Assembly (NCBI GenBank): GCA_020833205.1
Contig: JAJHQT010000030.1
Coordinates: 1-9,985, forward strand
Reading direction: 5' to 3'
DNA from: Pyrobaculum sp.
GTDB taxonomy: Archaea > Thermoproteota > Thermoprotei > Thermoproteales > Thermoproteaceae
DNA length: 9,985 bases
Shown here: positions 1 to 5,654 of the stretch, piece after piece
Layout: every line of letters begins with the position of its first letter
How positions within the stretch are numbered: the first letter of the stretch is position 1
Position numbers and translations under genes: made by a program
Notes under the pieces: model-generated
What the model was told of the DNA's origin: nothing
Seen by the model: only the letters and a program-made list of their open reading frames with translations
Databases searched by the model: none

Positions 1-221
1 TTGAAGGGCCCTCTGATGAGGCGTACCCTCGCCACCACCACGCCCTGCTTAGCCTTGTAGCCCACCTTCCTGGCCTTTTCGAGTCTAAACGGCCTCTCTA
101 CCCTCACCACGGAGGGGGCCCTCCTCCACTCTATCAACAGCTTCCGCATTAATCTTTCATGTATCTCTCTCCCCACCTTTCTGTACCACATGGCCATGTA
201 GCTATACGCCGACCGTGCCAC
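1..221 (-). CDS. rpl15e: 50S ribosomal protein L15e, N-terminal part (runs off left edge)
   Basis: L15e is a large-subunit ribosomal protein shared by archaea and eukaryotes. The minus-strand reading from a GTG at 219-221 begins MARSAYSYMAMWYRK and continues with LIEWRRAPSVVRVERPFRL and a VGYKAKQGVVVARVR block. The IEWRR-x-P-x-V-V-R-x-E-x-P and GYKAKQG motifs are hallmarks of L15e. Only about 73 codons are present; the basic C-terminal part lies beyond the left edge. The GTG start is chosen because it sits 23-24 bases downstream of the centre of a TATA-like box (241-248), the same geometry as other genes here. It is divergent from the exosome/RNase P operon. In other archaea L15e is often found next to this same group of RNA-processing genes, so the neighbourhood is conserved even though the orientation differs. 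I am confident of the family from motifs, without alignment. Confidence 0.92.
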   Translation of the reverse strand, partial: MARSAYSYMAMWYRKVGREIHERLMRKLLIEWRRAPSVVRVERPFRLEKARKVGYKAKQGVVVARVRLIRGPF

Positions 222-240
222 GGCCCCTTCTTACGGTCCC

Positions 241-248
241 TTTTTAAA
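241..248 (-). promoter_or_regulatory. TATA-like box for rpl15e
   Basis: On the minus strand the sequence reads TTTAAAAA, centred about 24 bases upstream of the GTG start of L15e. This is the expected spacing for a leaderless archaeal transcript. Confidence 0.6.
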
Positions 249-264
249 TCTTTCTCAGCTAATG

Positions 265-272
265 TTTAATAT
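265..272 (+). promoter_or_regulatory. TATA-like box for the exosome/RNase P operon
   Basis: TTTAATAT is centred about 22-23 bases upstream of the GTG at 291. It lies back to back with the L15e box, so both transcripts start from one region of about 70 bases. Confidence 0.5.
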
Positions 273-290
273 CACTCTTCAGGCGGCTAC

Positions 291-650
291 GTGCGGTGTC
301 GTTTTATGGAAATTAGCGTAGTGATCCACGCCACAGAGAGTCTCGAGAGAGTTTTCGACGCTCTTCGGCGCTTTTTCGGAGAGATACCGCTTGTTGTTGA
401 GATATATGAAGGCCACCACGGCAACCCCATCTACCTAGTCACCTCGTTTCTAAACAACTGCGACGGCGTGTTGGCAAAGCTCTGCAACGCCTTTGGCGGG
501 AGGATCCCGGCCTCAGAAGGCGAATCCAAAGACCTCTATTACCTACGCCTAGACAAACAAGCTCTTGCCCGTGGAGTCGTAAAGGCGGCGGAGCAACAAG
601 ACGACGTGGTGAGGCTCAGGATAAGAGTCAGGGATGGCCTTTGTGGTTAG
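291..650 (+). CDS. Exosome-associated RNA-binding protein (COG1325 family)
   Basis: The protein has 119 residues from the GTG at 291. The early segment [18 protein letters not shown] resembles the archaeal COG1325/PF01877 family, whose members typically show an I-x-x-x-V-H-A-T-E signature followed by a helix. These proteins are predicted RNA-binding partners of the archaeal exosome; direct biochemical knowledge is limited. The alternative ATG at 306 would leave a leader of about 12 bases. I favour 291 because it is 22-23 bases from the TATA-like box, and because family members carry a few residues before this motif. The 3' end overlaps rpp30 by 17 bases, which points to one transcript and coupled translation. 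The neighbours (Rpp30, Pop5, L15e) match the archaeal exosome/RNase P gene neighbourhood, and this supports the call. It is slightly short for the family. Confidence 0.8.
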   Translation: MRCRFMEISVVIHATESLERVFDALRRFFGEIPLVVEIYEGHHGNPIYLVTSFLNNCDGVLAKLCNAFGGRIPASEGESKDLYYLRLDKQALARGVVKAAEQQDDVVRLRIRVRDGLCG

Positions 651-1164
651 ACGCGGCTTTGTGGAGTGGGACTTGGCGGTGGTTACGCCTGAGGTGGAGA
701 GAGCTCTCTGGGAGGTGGGGGTGCGTGCCGCCTTGCTCCGCCGCGAGGCCGAGACGGAGCGGCTGGCGTCCTTCGTCCGTGGCGTGGATATAAACTGGGC
801 GGAGGCGCGGGGGCGGGATAAGTTCAACGTCGTCGTGTATAGAGAAGAGGTGCAGATAATTAGGGTCAACCCCTTAGCCCCGCTTACCCGCGACCAGGTG
901 CGCACAGCCCGGAGATACGGCAAATACGTCGAGCTCCCCCTAAAGCCTCTGCTCAAAGACCTGCCCCTACTCGCGAAGTGGCTTGACGTGTTGGAGCCGG
1001 AGGTCGTCCTCTTCTCCACGCCGGTGGAGGACCTACGCGACGTCAAGTCGCCGCTGGACGTGGCCGCTCTGTTGGTGGAAGTAGGCAGAGACGAGAGGTG
1101 GGTAGAGCCTATAAAAAACGCGCTGGGGGTCCTCACGGAGCTTGTGGCGGGGAGAGATGGCTAA
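634..1164 (+). CDS. rnp3: RNase P protein component 3 (Rpp30)
   Basis: Rpp30 is a TIM-barrel-like protein subunit of archaeal RNase P, which removes 5' leaders from pre-tRNAs. The 176-residue product fits by pattern. Near residues 12-35 is the first strand and helix ([19 protein letters not shown]). [14 protein letters not shown] at about residues 89-102 corresponds to the family's G-V-x-x-E-I-N-L-R-P-L-L strand. Around residues 123-150, [20 protein letters not shown] corresponds to the family's x-x-S-S-D-A-x-x-x-x-D-L-R-S-P block. It is somewhat shorter than typical archaeal Rpp30 (a little over 200 residues). It starts inside the end of the upstream gene and its own TAA overlaps the pop5 ATG by 8 bases. 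The call rests on motif resemblance plus gene order, since this lineage's Rpp30 is quite divergent. Confidence 0.82.
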   Translation: MAFVVRRGFVEWDLAVVTPEVERALWEVGVRAALLRREAETERLASFVRGVDINWAEARGRDKFNVVVYREEVQIIRVNPLAPLTRDQVRTARRYGKYVELPLKPLLKDLPLLAKWLDVLEPEVVLFSTPVEDLRDVKSPLDVAALLVEVGRDERWVEPIKNALGVLTELVAGRDG

Positions 1165-1474
1165 GTACCGCTACCTCTTAATAAGGGCGGAGGACCCCGC
1201 CGACTGCTTTGCCAAATTTCTAGAGAGATATATGTTGACGGGGTTCCTCTCGTTGATCCACCCCCCGCGCCTCGTGGCTATTTACGACGACGTGCTTGTA
1301 GTCGGCGTCCCCCGCGAGGCGCTCCGCGCCGCGAGGGCGGTGGTGGCGCTGTTGGAGGGCTGCCGCACGGTGAAGGTAAGGGGGACCGCGAAGAAGGCCA
1401 AGGCGACCGCCGCGTCGATAAGAAATAAAACGTGGGCTCATCAAGTCCACAGTGATGAGAGGTACCAAAATTGA
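1157..1474 (+). CDS. rnp2: RNase P protein component 2 (Pop5)
   Basis: Pop5 pairs with Rpp30 and activates the catalytic domain of RNase P RNA. The 105-residue product begins [12 protein letters not shown], has an alternating strand [19 protein letters not shown] (about residues 38-56), and ends with the strand and basic helix [16 protein letters not shown] (about 69-84). This corresponds to the Pop5 R-x-x-G-x-S-G-T-I-K-K-A pattern. The ATG at 1157 is used because it overlaps the rpp30 stop (ATGGCTAA) and is preceded by a GGGGAGAG purine stretch. A TTG at 1142 would add five residues with no apparent benefit. The basic C-terminal tail (roughly the last 20 residues) is encoded by DNA that also carries the promoter and 5' half of a C/D box sRNA, so its sequence may be constrained by the RNA. 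The TGA stop at 1472-1474 lies inside the sRNA's D' box. Confidence 0.8.
   Translation: MAKYRYLLIRAEDPADCFAKFLERYMLTGFLSLIHPPRLVAIYDDVLVVGVPREALRAARAVVALLEGCRTVKVRGTAKKAKATAASIRNKTWAHQVHSDERYQN
1423..1430 (+). promoter_or_regulatory. Candidate promoter box for C/D sRNA inside pop5
   Basis: AAATAAAA is an AT-rich island in otherwise GC-rich pop5 coding sequence. It is centred about 25 bases upstream of the C box at 1452. That is the spacing expected if the sRNA had its own start point around 1450. Confidence 0.4.
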
Positions 1475-1503
1475 TGATGTGATAGTCTCGCGACGGACTG
1501 AGT
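1450..1503 (+). ncRNA. C/D box sRNA (2'-O-methylation guide) overlapping the pop5 3' end
   Basis: The elements occur in canonical archaeal order and spacing: C box GTGATGA (1452-1458), a 12-nt guide GAGGTACCAAAA (1459-1470), D' box TTGA (1471-1474), 4 nt, C' box GTGATAG (1479-1485), a 12-nt guide TCTCGCGACGGA (1486-1497), D box CTGA (1498-1501). Archaeal sRNAs constrain both guides to about 12 nt. The D' guide complements TTTTGGTACCTC, which resembles the conserved 23S segment just before the CCUCGAUGUC stretch of domain V. The D guide complements TCCGTCGCGAGA, which resembles the conserved helix 93 CGUCGUGAGAC segment. By the box-plus-five rule the predicted sites are a G near E. coli 2494 and a U near E. 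coli 2593; the numbering is from memory. No strong terminal stem is visible. The RNA overlaps pop5 by about 25 bases, and the pop5 TGA stop forms part of D'. Confidence 0.85.
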
Positions 1504-1513
1504 CTTCCTTTTC
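1504..1513 (+). terminator. T-rich stretch after the C/D sRNA and pop5
   Basis: The sequence CTTCCTTTTC directly follows the D box region and could serve as a weak pyrimidine-rich archaeal termination signal. There is no hairpin. Confidence 0.3.
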
Positions 1514-1568
1514 GCAACGCCCTCCCGGCCAGCTACTGGAGCCTTCTGGCAATTCTCCACACAACTCC

Positions 1569-2471
1569 CTATTTCTTGATCTTTTCTAGCAAGTAATCTA
1601 TGATGTAGTCTGCGGGGTTTATGCCTGTGGCTTGTTTGAAGCCTTGCCAGCTCATTGTGGGGTTTATCTCCAGTATGTAGTAGCCCTCTTTTGTCTCTGC
1701 GATGTCCACGCCTCCGTAGTCTAGCCCGAGCACCTCTACCGCCCTTATGGCGAGTTCTTCAAGCTCTGGCGTGGCTTTGGCGGGCTCGGGCCTCGCGCCT
1801 TGGGCCACGTTGCTCTTCCACCCCTCCGCCCTCCTGAACTCGGCGCCGACGACGCGTCCCCCGACCACAACCACTCTGTAGTCGCCGCTACCTTTTTCAA
1901 GGAACTTCTGGACATATATCGGCTTGTTTATATTTACAAGCATGGAGAATATGTGAAAAGCCACGTCTGGGTTGTCCACGAGAAACACGCCGTAGCCCAT
2001 GGCGCCGCGTAGTTGCTTCACCACGGCCCTCCCGAACTCCCCCACGGCCCTGTACCCCACGAACATGTTCTCAGTCACGACTGTGGGGGGCACCGGGAGG
2101 TTGGCCTTGGCCAGCTTCATCAAGGCGGCCATCTTGTCCCCCGCCGCCACCCACGGCAATACAGAGTTCATCACGTAGACGCCGGTCTCCTCAAGCGCCT
2201 TCGCCGCCCACACTCTGTAGAGGAATTGTTCAAAATCGCGGAAAATCCCCAGATGCCTAAGGACGGCGCCGGACACCTCCACCGCAACGGGGGGCATCCT
2301 CCCCACCGCCTGCCGTATTTTCAAGACACCCCTTTCAATCCCCACCTCCAACATATCTACGTAGATCTTCACGGGGGTGTGGCCCCGCCTCCTAACGGCG
2401 TCCTCCAGGTCGGCGACGTCCCCAGGGTTGAACTCCACCTCAAACGGCCTGATTATGCCTATCTGCATCAC
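1569..2471 (-). CDS. RimK-family ATP-grasp ligase
   Basis: The 300-residue product is an ATP-grasp enzyme of the RimK/LysX/MptN type, a family that joins glutamate or another amino acid to a carboxylate on a protein or cofactor. Visible elements are: N-terminal domain residues 1-105; DKMAALMKLAKANLPVPPT (112-130), the start of the ATP-grasp fold; VVKQLRGAMGYGVFLV (150-165), with the ATP-binding lysine and glycine-rich loop; IYVQKF and GDYRVVVVGGRVVGAEFRR (185-214); and the metal site D256, E268 and N270 in GVDIA and ILEINPT. Length is normal for the family. The start is GTG at 2471 or ATG at 2468. The GTG shares a base with the TAG stop of the upstream gene, indicating translational coupling. 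The substrate cannot be read from the sequence; the LysW-type carrier gene expected beside a LysX is not visible here. Confidence 0.85.
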   Translation of the reverse strand: MMQIGIIRPFEVEFNPGDVADLEDAVRRRGHTPVKIYVDMLEVGIERGVLKIRQAVGRMPPVAVEVSGAVLRHLGIFRDFEQFLYRVWAAKALEETGVYVMNSVLPWVAAGDKMAALMKLAKANLPVPPTVVTENMFVGYRAVGEFGRAVVKQLRGAMGYGVFLVDNPDVAFHIFSMLVNINKPIYVQKFLEKGSGDYRVVVVGGRVVGAEFRRAEGWKSNVAQGARPEPAKATPELEELAIRAVEVLGLDYGGVDIAETKEGYYILEINPTMSWQGFKQATGINPADYIIDYLLEKIKK

Positions 2472-3064
2472 TACGGCACGTAGACCCCCCAGAGGTCTCT
2501 GCAGAGCCCCGGGAGGAGGGCCTTGGCCACCGGCTCCGGCTCGGCGATTTTTAACTGCTTCAAGGCGTTAACCACGGCGGCTATGGGCTGGCCCGTCAAA
2601 ACCAGCGGCGGGTTGTAGAACATACAGCCAGTGGGGTGCTCGTATAGGGCCAGGGGCTCCTGCGCCACCTCTCTGCAGGCGCCTCCTTCGCATATGTATA
2701 CTCCATACGGCCTCTGGACTATGTACCCCCCTCCCCAGGGGGCAAGGGGGCCCACTGGACATATGCAGTCCCCCCTCTGCGCCTGGTAGAGCCTCAACAA
2801 CTCCCTCTCCACCCTTTCATAGCCGTGCACTCTGCCGTATTTAGCTAGGAAGACGGCCACCGGCTTCTTTATGTGGCCGGTGATCTCGAGAGCCAGCTTC
2901 TTCTTCGCCTCCAGCGGGTCGGCGCCGAAGGCGATGGCCAAGCCTATCAAGTCGTAAGGAGAGGCCCCCAGCGCTTCGCCGATCTCCAGCGCCGTGCTCA
3001 ATGCCTCGCCTTTATCCACCTGGGGGTTGCAGAGGGAAAAATTCTCAAATCCGCATAGAGACAT
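2471..3064 (-). CDS. Cysteine-containing protein of unknown function
   Basis: I do not recognise this 197-residue protein. It has eight cysteines, at positions 4, 12, 100, 102, 125, 130, 147 and 188. They include C-x-C at 100-102 (DCICPVGP) and C-x4-C at 125-130 (ICEGGAC), a spacing that could hold a metal or Fe-S cluster, though this is unproven. Residues 20-95 look helical and soluble; residues 100-160 are rich in Gly, Pro and aromatics. No signal peptide or membrane segment is apparent. The ATG at 3064 is 24 bases from a TATA-like box at 3085-3091, so the gene can be transcribed separately from sufB (33-base gap) or with it. Its stop overlaps the start of the ATP-grasp ligase. A role as partner or substrate of that ligase, or in Fe-S metabolism next to sufB, is possible but is only context-based inference. 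Confidence 0.75.
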   Translation of the reverse strand: MSLCGFENFSLCNPQVDKGEALSTALEIGEALGASPYDLIGLAIAFGADPLEAKKKLALEITGHIKKPVAVFLAKYGRVHGYERVERELLRLYQAQRGDCICPVGPLAPWGGGYIVQRPYGVYICEGGACREVAQEPLALYEHPTGCMFYNPPLVLTGQPIAAVVNALKQLKIAEPEPVAKALLPGLCRDLWGVYVP

Positions 3065-3084
3065 GCAGTGACTAAACTATATGG

Positions 3085-3091
3085 TATTTAA
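3085..3091 (-). promoter_or_regulatory. TATA-like box for the cysteine protein / ATP-grasp pair
   Basis: The minus strand reads TTAAATA, centred 24 bases upstream of the ATG at 3064. It lies in the 33-base gap behind the sufB stop, so it may give an internal start in a sufB-led transcript. Confidence 0.5.
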
Positions 3092-3097
3092 GTTGTG

Positions 3098-4522
3098 TCA
3101 GCCGACTTTAGAAAGTCTTCCGAACTCCAGCTCGATGACTCTGCCAAGCACCACTGCGTATTCAAACGGCAGGTCTTTTAGGACGTCTCCGACGAATCCT
3201 AGCACAATGGCGGCCTTGGCGTCGTCCTCTGTGAATCCCCTGGCTCTTAAGTAGGTCAGCTTTTCCTCAGATATCGTCGAGGCGGTGGCCTCGTGGGTAA
3301 CTACGGCGGTCTCCTCGAACACCTGGTCGTGGGGTACCGTCAAGGTGGCCGACTTCTTGTCGAGCACGAGGGAGTCGCACTGGACGTGGGACTTTGCATA
3401 TTTAGCCCCCCTCTGGACGTGCACCAGGCCTCGGTATACGGCGACGCCGCCTTCGGCGGATATGCTCTTGTTGACAACTCTGCTGCTAGTCCTGGGGGCC
3501 AGGTGCCACACCTTGGCGCCGTTTTCCTTCCAGTAGGGCCCCTTGGCCGCCGTTATGCCTACGATTTCGGTGGAGGCGCCTTCGCCCTTTAAGACGGTGG
3601 AGGGGAAGGTGTAGGTCGTCTTGCTGCCGATAGAACCCTCAACCCAATGCACCCTGGCCCTGGCCTCGGCTATGGCCCTCTTGTTGTTGAAGTTTATGAC
3701 GTTGCGCGACCAGTTCTGTACAGTGGTGATCTTAAGCGTGGCGTCTTCGTGGGCGTAGCCCTCCACCATTCCGTTGTGGAAGGAGTACTTGAGGAGGCGG
3801 GGCGCGGAGCAGCCTTCGATCCAGTGGACGTAGGCGCCTTTGTCCGCCACCACTATGGAGTGCTCCATCTGGCTCTCCATGGACTGGCCGATGAAGAAGA
3901 AGGTCTCGAGAGGCTGTTCTATCCGGACGCCAGGCGGCACGTATATGAAGACGCCGCCGGACCACAACGCGCCGTGGAGCGCGGCGAACTTATGCTCAGG
4001 TGGGAACACCCTCATGAAGTACCTCTGCACCAGGTCGGGGTACTTTCTAACAGCCTCCTCCATGGGCAACATTATTACCCCCCTCTCCTGTAGCTTCTTC
4101 TTTAGGTTGAAGTATATGATTTCGCTGTCGAACTGCGCGCCTAGGCCGAGAAGCGCCTTCGCCTCTATCTCCGGCAGGCCAAGCTTCTCGTAGTACTCTC
4201 TAATCTCCTTCGGCACCTGGTCCCAGCTGGAGGCCGTCTCTGTCTGAGGCTTGGCGTAGTGCACAAGCGCCTCGAGGTCTATCTCCTCCACGGCCCTCAC
4301 CCACCTCGGCATGGGGAGCTTCTCGAAGAGCTCAAGCATCCTAAGCCTCAGCCTCCGCATCCAGTCGGGCTCGCCCTTGAGTCTGCTCACCTCCTCCACC
4401 ATGTCTCTCGTGATGCGCCCCTTAAGCGCCACCTGGTATGCAAACTGCTTCTCAACGCCCAGCACATCCTCTACAGACTCCACATGGCTGATGGTGGTGC
4501 GGAGAGACTTCAACTCTTGCAT
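3098..4522 (-). CDS. sufB: Fe-S cluster assembly scaffold protein SufB
   Basis: SufB is the scaffold on which Fe-S clusters are built, working in the cytoplasm with the SufC ATPase and usually SufD. The 474-residue product has full family length. Conserved blocks are visible in order: EPDWMRRLRLRMLELFEKLP (51-70), GVFIYVPPGVRIEQPLE (190-206), VHWIEGCSAP (232-241) with Cys238, HSIVVADKGAYVHW, ENGAKVWHLAP (333-343), RGLVHVQRGAKYAKSHVQCDSL (364-385) with Cys382, and THEATAS (409-415). Cys382 and Glu411 match, by motif, the E. coli SufB residues Cys405 and Glu434 implicated in cluster assembly. Only two cysteines remain in the whole protein, both in conserved motifs. The ATG at 4522 lies 24-25 bases from a TATA-like box at 4542-4549. 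It is divergent from sufC. Confidence 0.97.
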   Translation of the reverse strand: MQELKSLRTTISHVESVEDVLGVEKQFAYQVALKGRITRDMVEEVSRLKGEPDWMRRLRLRMLELFEKLPMPRWVRAVEEIDLEALVHYAKPQTETASSWDQVPKEIREYYEKLGLPEIEAKALLGLGAQFDSEIIYFNLKKKLQERGVIMLPMEEAVRKYPDLVQRYFMRVFPPEHKFAALHGALWSGGVFIYVPPGVRIEQPLETFFFIGQSMESQMEHSIVVADKGAYVHWIEGCSAPRLLKYSFHNGMVEGYAHEDATLKITTVQNWSRNVINFNNKRAIAEARARVHWVEGSIGSKTTYTFPSTVLKGEGASTEIVGITAAKGPYWKENGAKVWHLAPRTSSRVVNKSISAEGGVAVYRGLVHVQRGAKYAKSHVQCDSLVLDKKSATLTVPHDQVFEETAVVTHEATASTISEEKLTYLRARGFTEDDAKAAIVLGFVGDVLKDLPFEYAVVLGRVIELEFGRLSKVG

Positions 4523-4541
4523 GTACCCAAAGGCGAATGTA

Positions 4542-4549
4542 AGATATAA
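4542..4549 (-). promoter_or_regulatory. TATA-like box for sufB
   Basis: The minus strand reads TTATATCT, centred about 24 bases upstream of the sufB ATG. It sits within about 20 bases of the oppositely oriented sufC box, so one regulator could control both. Confidence 0.55.
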
Positions 4550-4563
4550 GGCTTTCTAGACAC

Positions 4564-4573
4564 TTTTTAAAAA
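4564..4573 (+). promoter_or_regulatory. TATA-like box for sufC
   Basis: TTTTTAAAAA (a perfect palindrome) is centred 25-26 bases upstream of the sufC ATG at 4594. The intervening bases include a GAGAGAGGGG purine run 3-4 bases before the ATG. Confidence 0.6.
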
Positions 4574-4593
4574 CTACAATCGAGAGAGGGGAC

Positions 4594-5358
4594 ATGCATA
4601 GACTTGAGGTAAAGGACCTCAAAGTGGCCGTTGGCGGCAGAGAGATACTAAAAGGCGTCACTCTTGGCGTGTCCAGCGGCGAGGTTGTCGTGTTGATGGG
4701 GCCCAACGGCAGCGGCAAGTCCACTTTGTTTCAAGCCATAGCCGGCAACCCCAAGTACGAGGTGGTGGGAGGCGACATTTTGCTAGACGGCGAATCTATA
4801 AAAGATCTGCCCCCTGAGGAGCGGTTCGCCAGAGGCATCTTCGTGGGGTTCCAGTCTCCCGTCGCCGTGCCCGAGGTGCGGTTCGCCTTCCTCCTCCAAG
4901 CCATGATGAACATAAAAAGCGGAAAAAAGCTCACAGACCCAAACCCACAGGTCTTGGCGCAGGCTCAGAAAATCGCGGCGGAGCTGGGGCTTAAGCCGGA
5001 GGTGTTCAACCGAGGAGTCGGCGCCGGCTTCAGCGGCGGCGAGTTCAAACGGGCGGAGGTGGTCCAGGCCCTACTCCTAAGGCCTAAGTTCGTGGTGTTG
5101 GACGAGCCCGACAGCGGCCTCGACATCGACGGGATAGCGGCCGTGGGCAAGGCGGTGACTCAGCTGGCTACGTCTGGAAGCGGGGTCCTCCTCTCGACCC
5201 ACTACGCCAGGGTGTTGAAGTTTATAAAGCCTACGAGGGTGTATGTAATGGCGGAGGGGAGGGTCGTGCTGGAGGGAGACGAAAACATAATCAGGCGAAT
5301 AGAAGAGGTAGGCTACCAAAGCTACTTCGCCGAGATAAAGAAAGAGCTTGCTCTCTAG
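4594..5358 (+). CDS. sufC: Fe-S cluster assembly ATPase SufC
   Basis: SufC is the cytoplasmic ABC-type ATPase that drives the SufBCD scaffold complex. The 254-residue product has normal length and every ABC motif: Walker A GPNGSGKS (36-43), Q-loop Gln87 in VGFQSP, signature SGGE (147-150), Walker B VVLDEP (166-171), D-loop SGLD (174-177) and the switch histidine His203 in STHYAR. The signature is the SufC form FSGGE-x-KR rather than the LSGGQ of transporters, and RPKFVVLDEPDSGLDIDG is highly characteristic of SufC. No sufD is seen in the window, so the partner is either encoded elsewhere or replaced by a SufB homodimer. sufC is transcribed divergently from sufB, not in one operon as in many bacteria. 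Confidence 0.97.
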   Translation: MHRLEVKDLKVAVGGREILKGVTLGVSSGEVVVLMGPNGSGKSTLFQAIAGNPKYEVVGGDILLDGESIKDLPPEERFARGIFVGFQSPVAVPEVRFAFLLQAMMNIKSGKKLTDPNPQVLAQAQKIAAELGLKPEVFNRGVGAGFSGGEFKRAEVVQALLLRPKFVVLDEPDSGLDIDGIAAVGKAVTQLATSGSGVLLSTHYARVLKFIKPTRVYVMAEGRVVLEGDENIIRRIEEVGYQSYFAEIKKELAL

Positions 5359-5414
5359 AGATCAGTTGGCTCCTAATTCGCCACCAATCTGCAACCCAGC
5401 CCTCATCACCTAGA
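5357..5414 (-). ncRNA. Candidate C/D box sRNA antisense to the sufC downstream region
   Basis: On the minus strand a perfect C box GTGATGA (5409-5403) is followed 37 nt later by a perfect D box CTGA (5365-5362). In between, the spacing allows an 11-nt guide GGGCTGGGTTG, a degenerate D' CAGA, 3 nt, a degenerate C' GTGGCGA and a 12-nt guide ATTAGGAGCCAA. A five-pair terminal stem TCTAG/CTAGA (5414-5410 with 5358-5354) is possible. An AT-rich box lies 25 bases upstream. I could not identify a target, and D' and C' are weak, so this is much less sure than the pop5-linked sRNA. Confidence 0.42.
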
Positions 5415-5433
5415 TCTCTTGTACGTAATTGCC

Positions 5434-5443
5434 TAAATAAATA
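5434..5443. promoter_or_regulatory. AT-rich promoter-like box, orientation ambiguous
   Basis: TAAATAAATA on the plus strand. Read on the minus strand, it lies about 25 bases upstream of the candidate C/D sRNA. Read on the plus strand, it lies 25-28 bases before a TTG that opens a possible decayed small gene. Confidence 0.35.
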
Positions 5444-5465
5444 AGTCGTCAGGGGGCGGCCGATT

Positions 5466-5637
5466 TTGCTAGTGGCGTCTTGTATAGATCTGCTAGCCTC
5501 GCCTAGACGTTAGAGCCCGTAGGCGATCGGGCCCCGAAGACGTTAGACTCTACAAATACGGCGGAGAACTTATTATCACCTACGAGTTTCTCTTAAGAGG
5601 CTTAGAGCTCGTATCCGTCCTATACAGTTATATATAG
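5466..5637 (+). pseudogene. Possible frameshifted small-gene remnant
   Basis: From a TTG at 5466 one frame reads LLVASCIDLLASPRR and then stops at 5511-5513. The +1 frame is open from 5497 to a TAG at 5635-5637 (46 codons, no start codon), with gene-like content such as PEDVRLYKYGGELIITYEFL. Joining the two near 5497-5510 gives one uninterrupted small protein. I do not recognise it. Chance open frame is a real alternative. Together with the sRNA candidate this fills the 296-base gap between sufC and the aminotransferase. Confidence 0.25.
5629..5636 (+). promoter_or_regulatory. TATA box for the aminotransferase
   Basis: TATATATA is centred 22-23 bases upstream of the ATG at 5655, consistent with a leaderless transcript. 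Confidence 0.6.
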
Positions 5638-5654
5638 ACCAATTTAGTTTACTT

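Noticed and set aside
549..1136. Long minus-strand open frame opposite rpp30
   Set aside because: It is rich in Ser, Arg and Thr with no fold-like pattern, and lies entirely opposite the better supported operon.
2130..2174. GTGATGA on the minus strand inside the ATP-grasp gene
   Set aside because: No D box at a fitting distance; it is coding sequence.
1569..2471. Calling the ATP-grasp enzyme LysX
   Set aside because: No LysW carrier or other lysine/arginine biosynthesis gene lies nearby, and RimK-type enzymes have several other substrates.
4899..4950. ATGATGA resembling a C box within sufC
   Set aside because: No CTGA D box follows within 60 bases, and the sequence is ordinary SufC coding.
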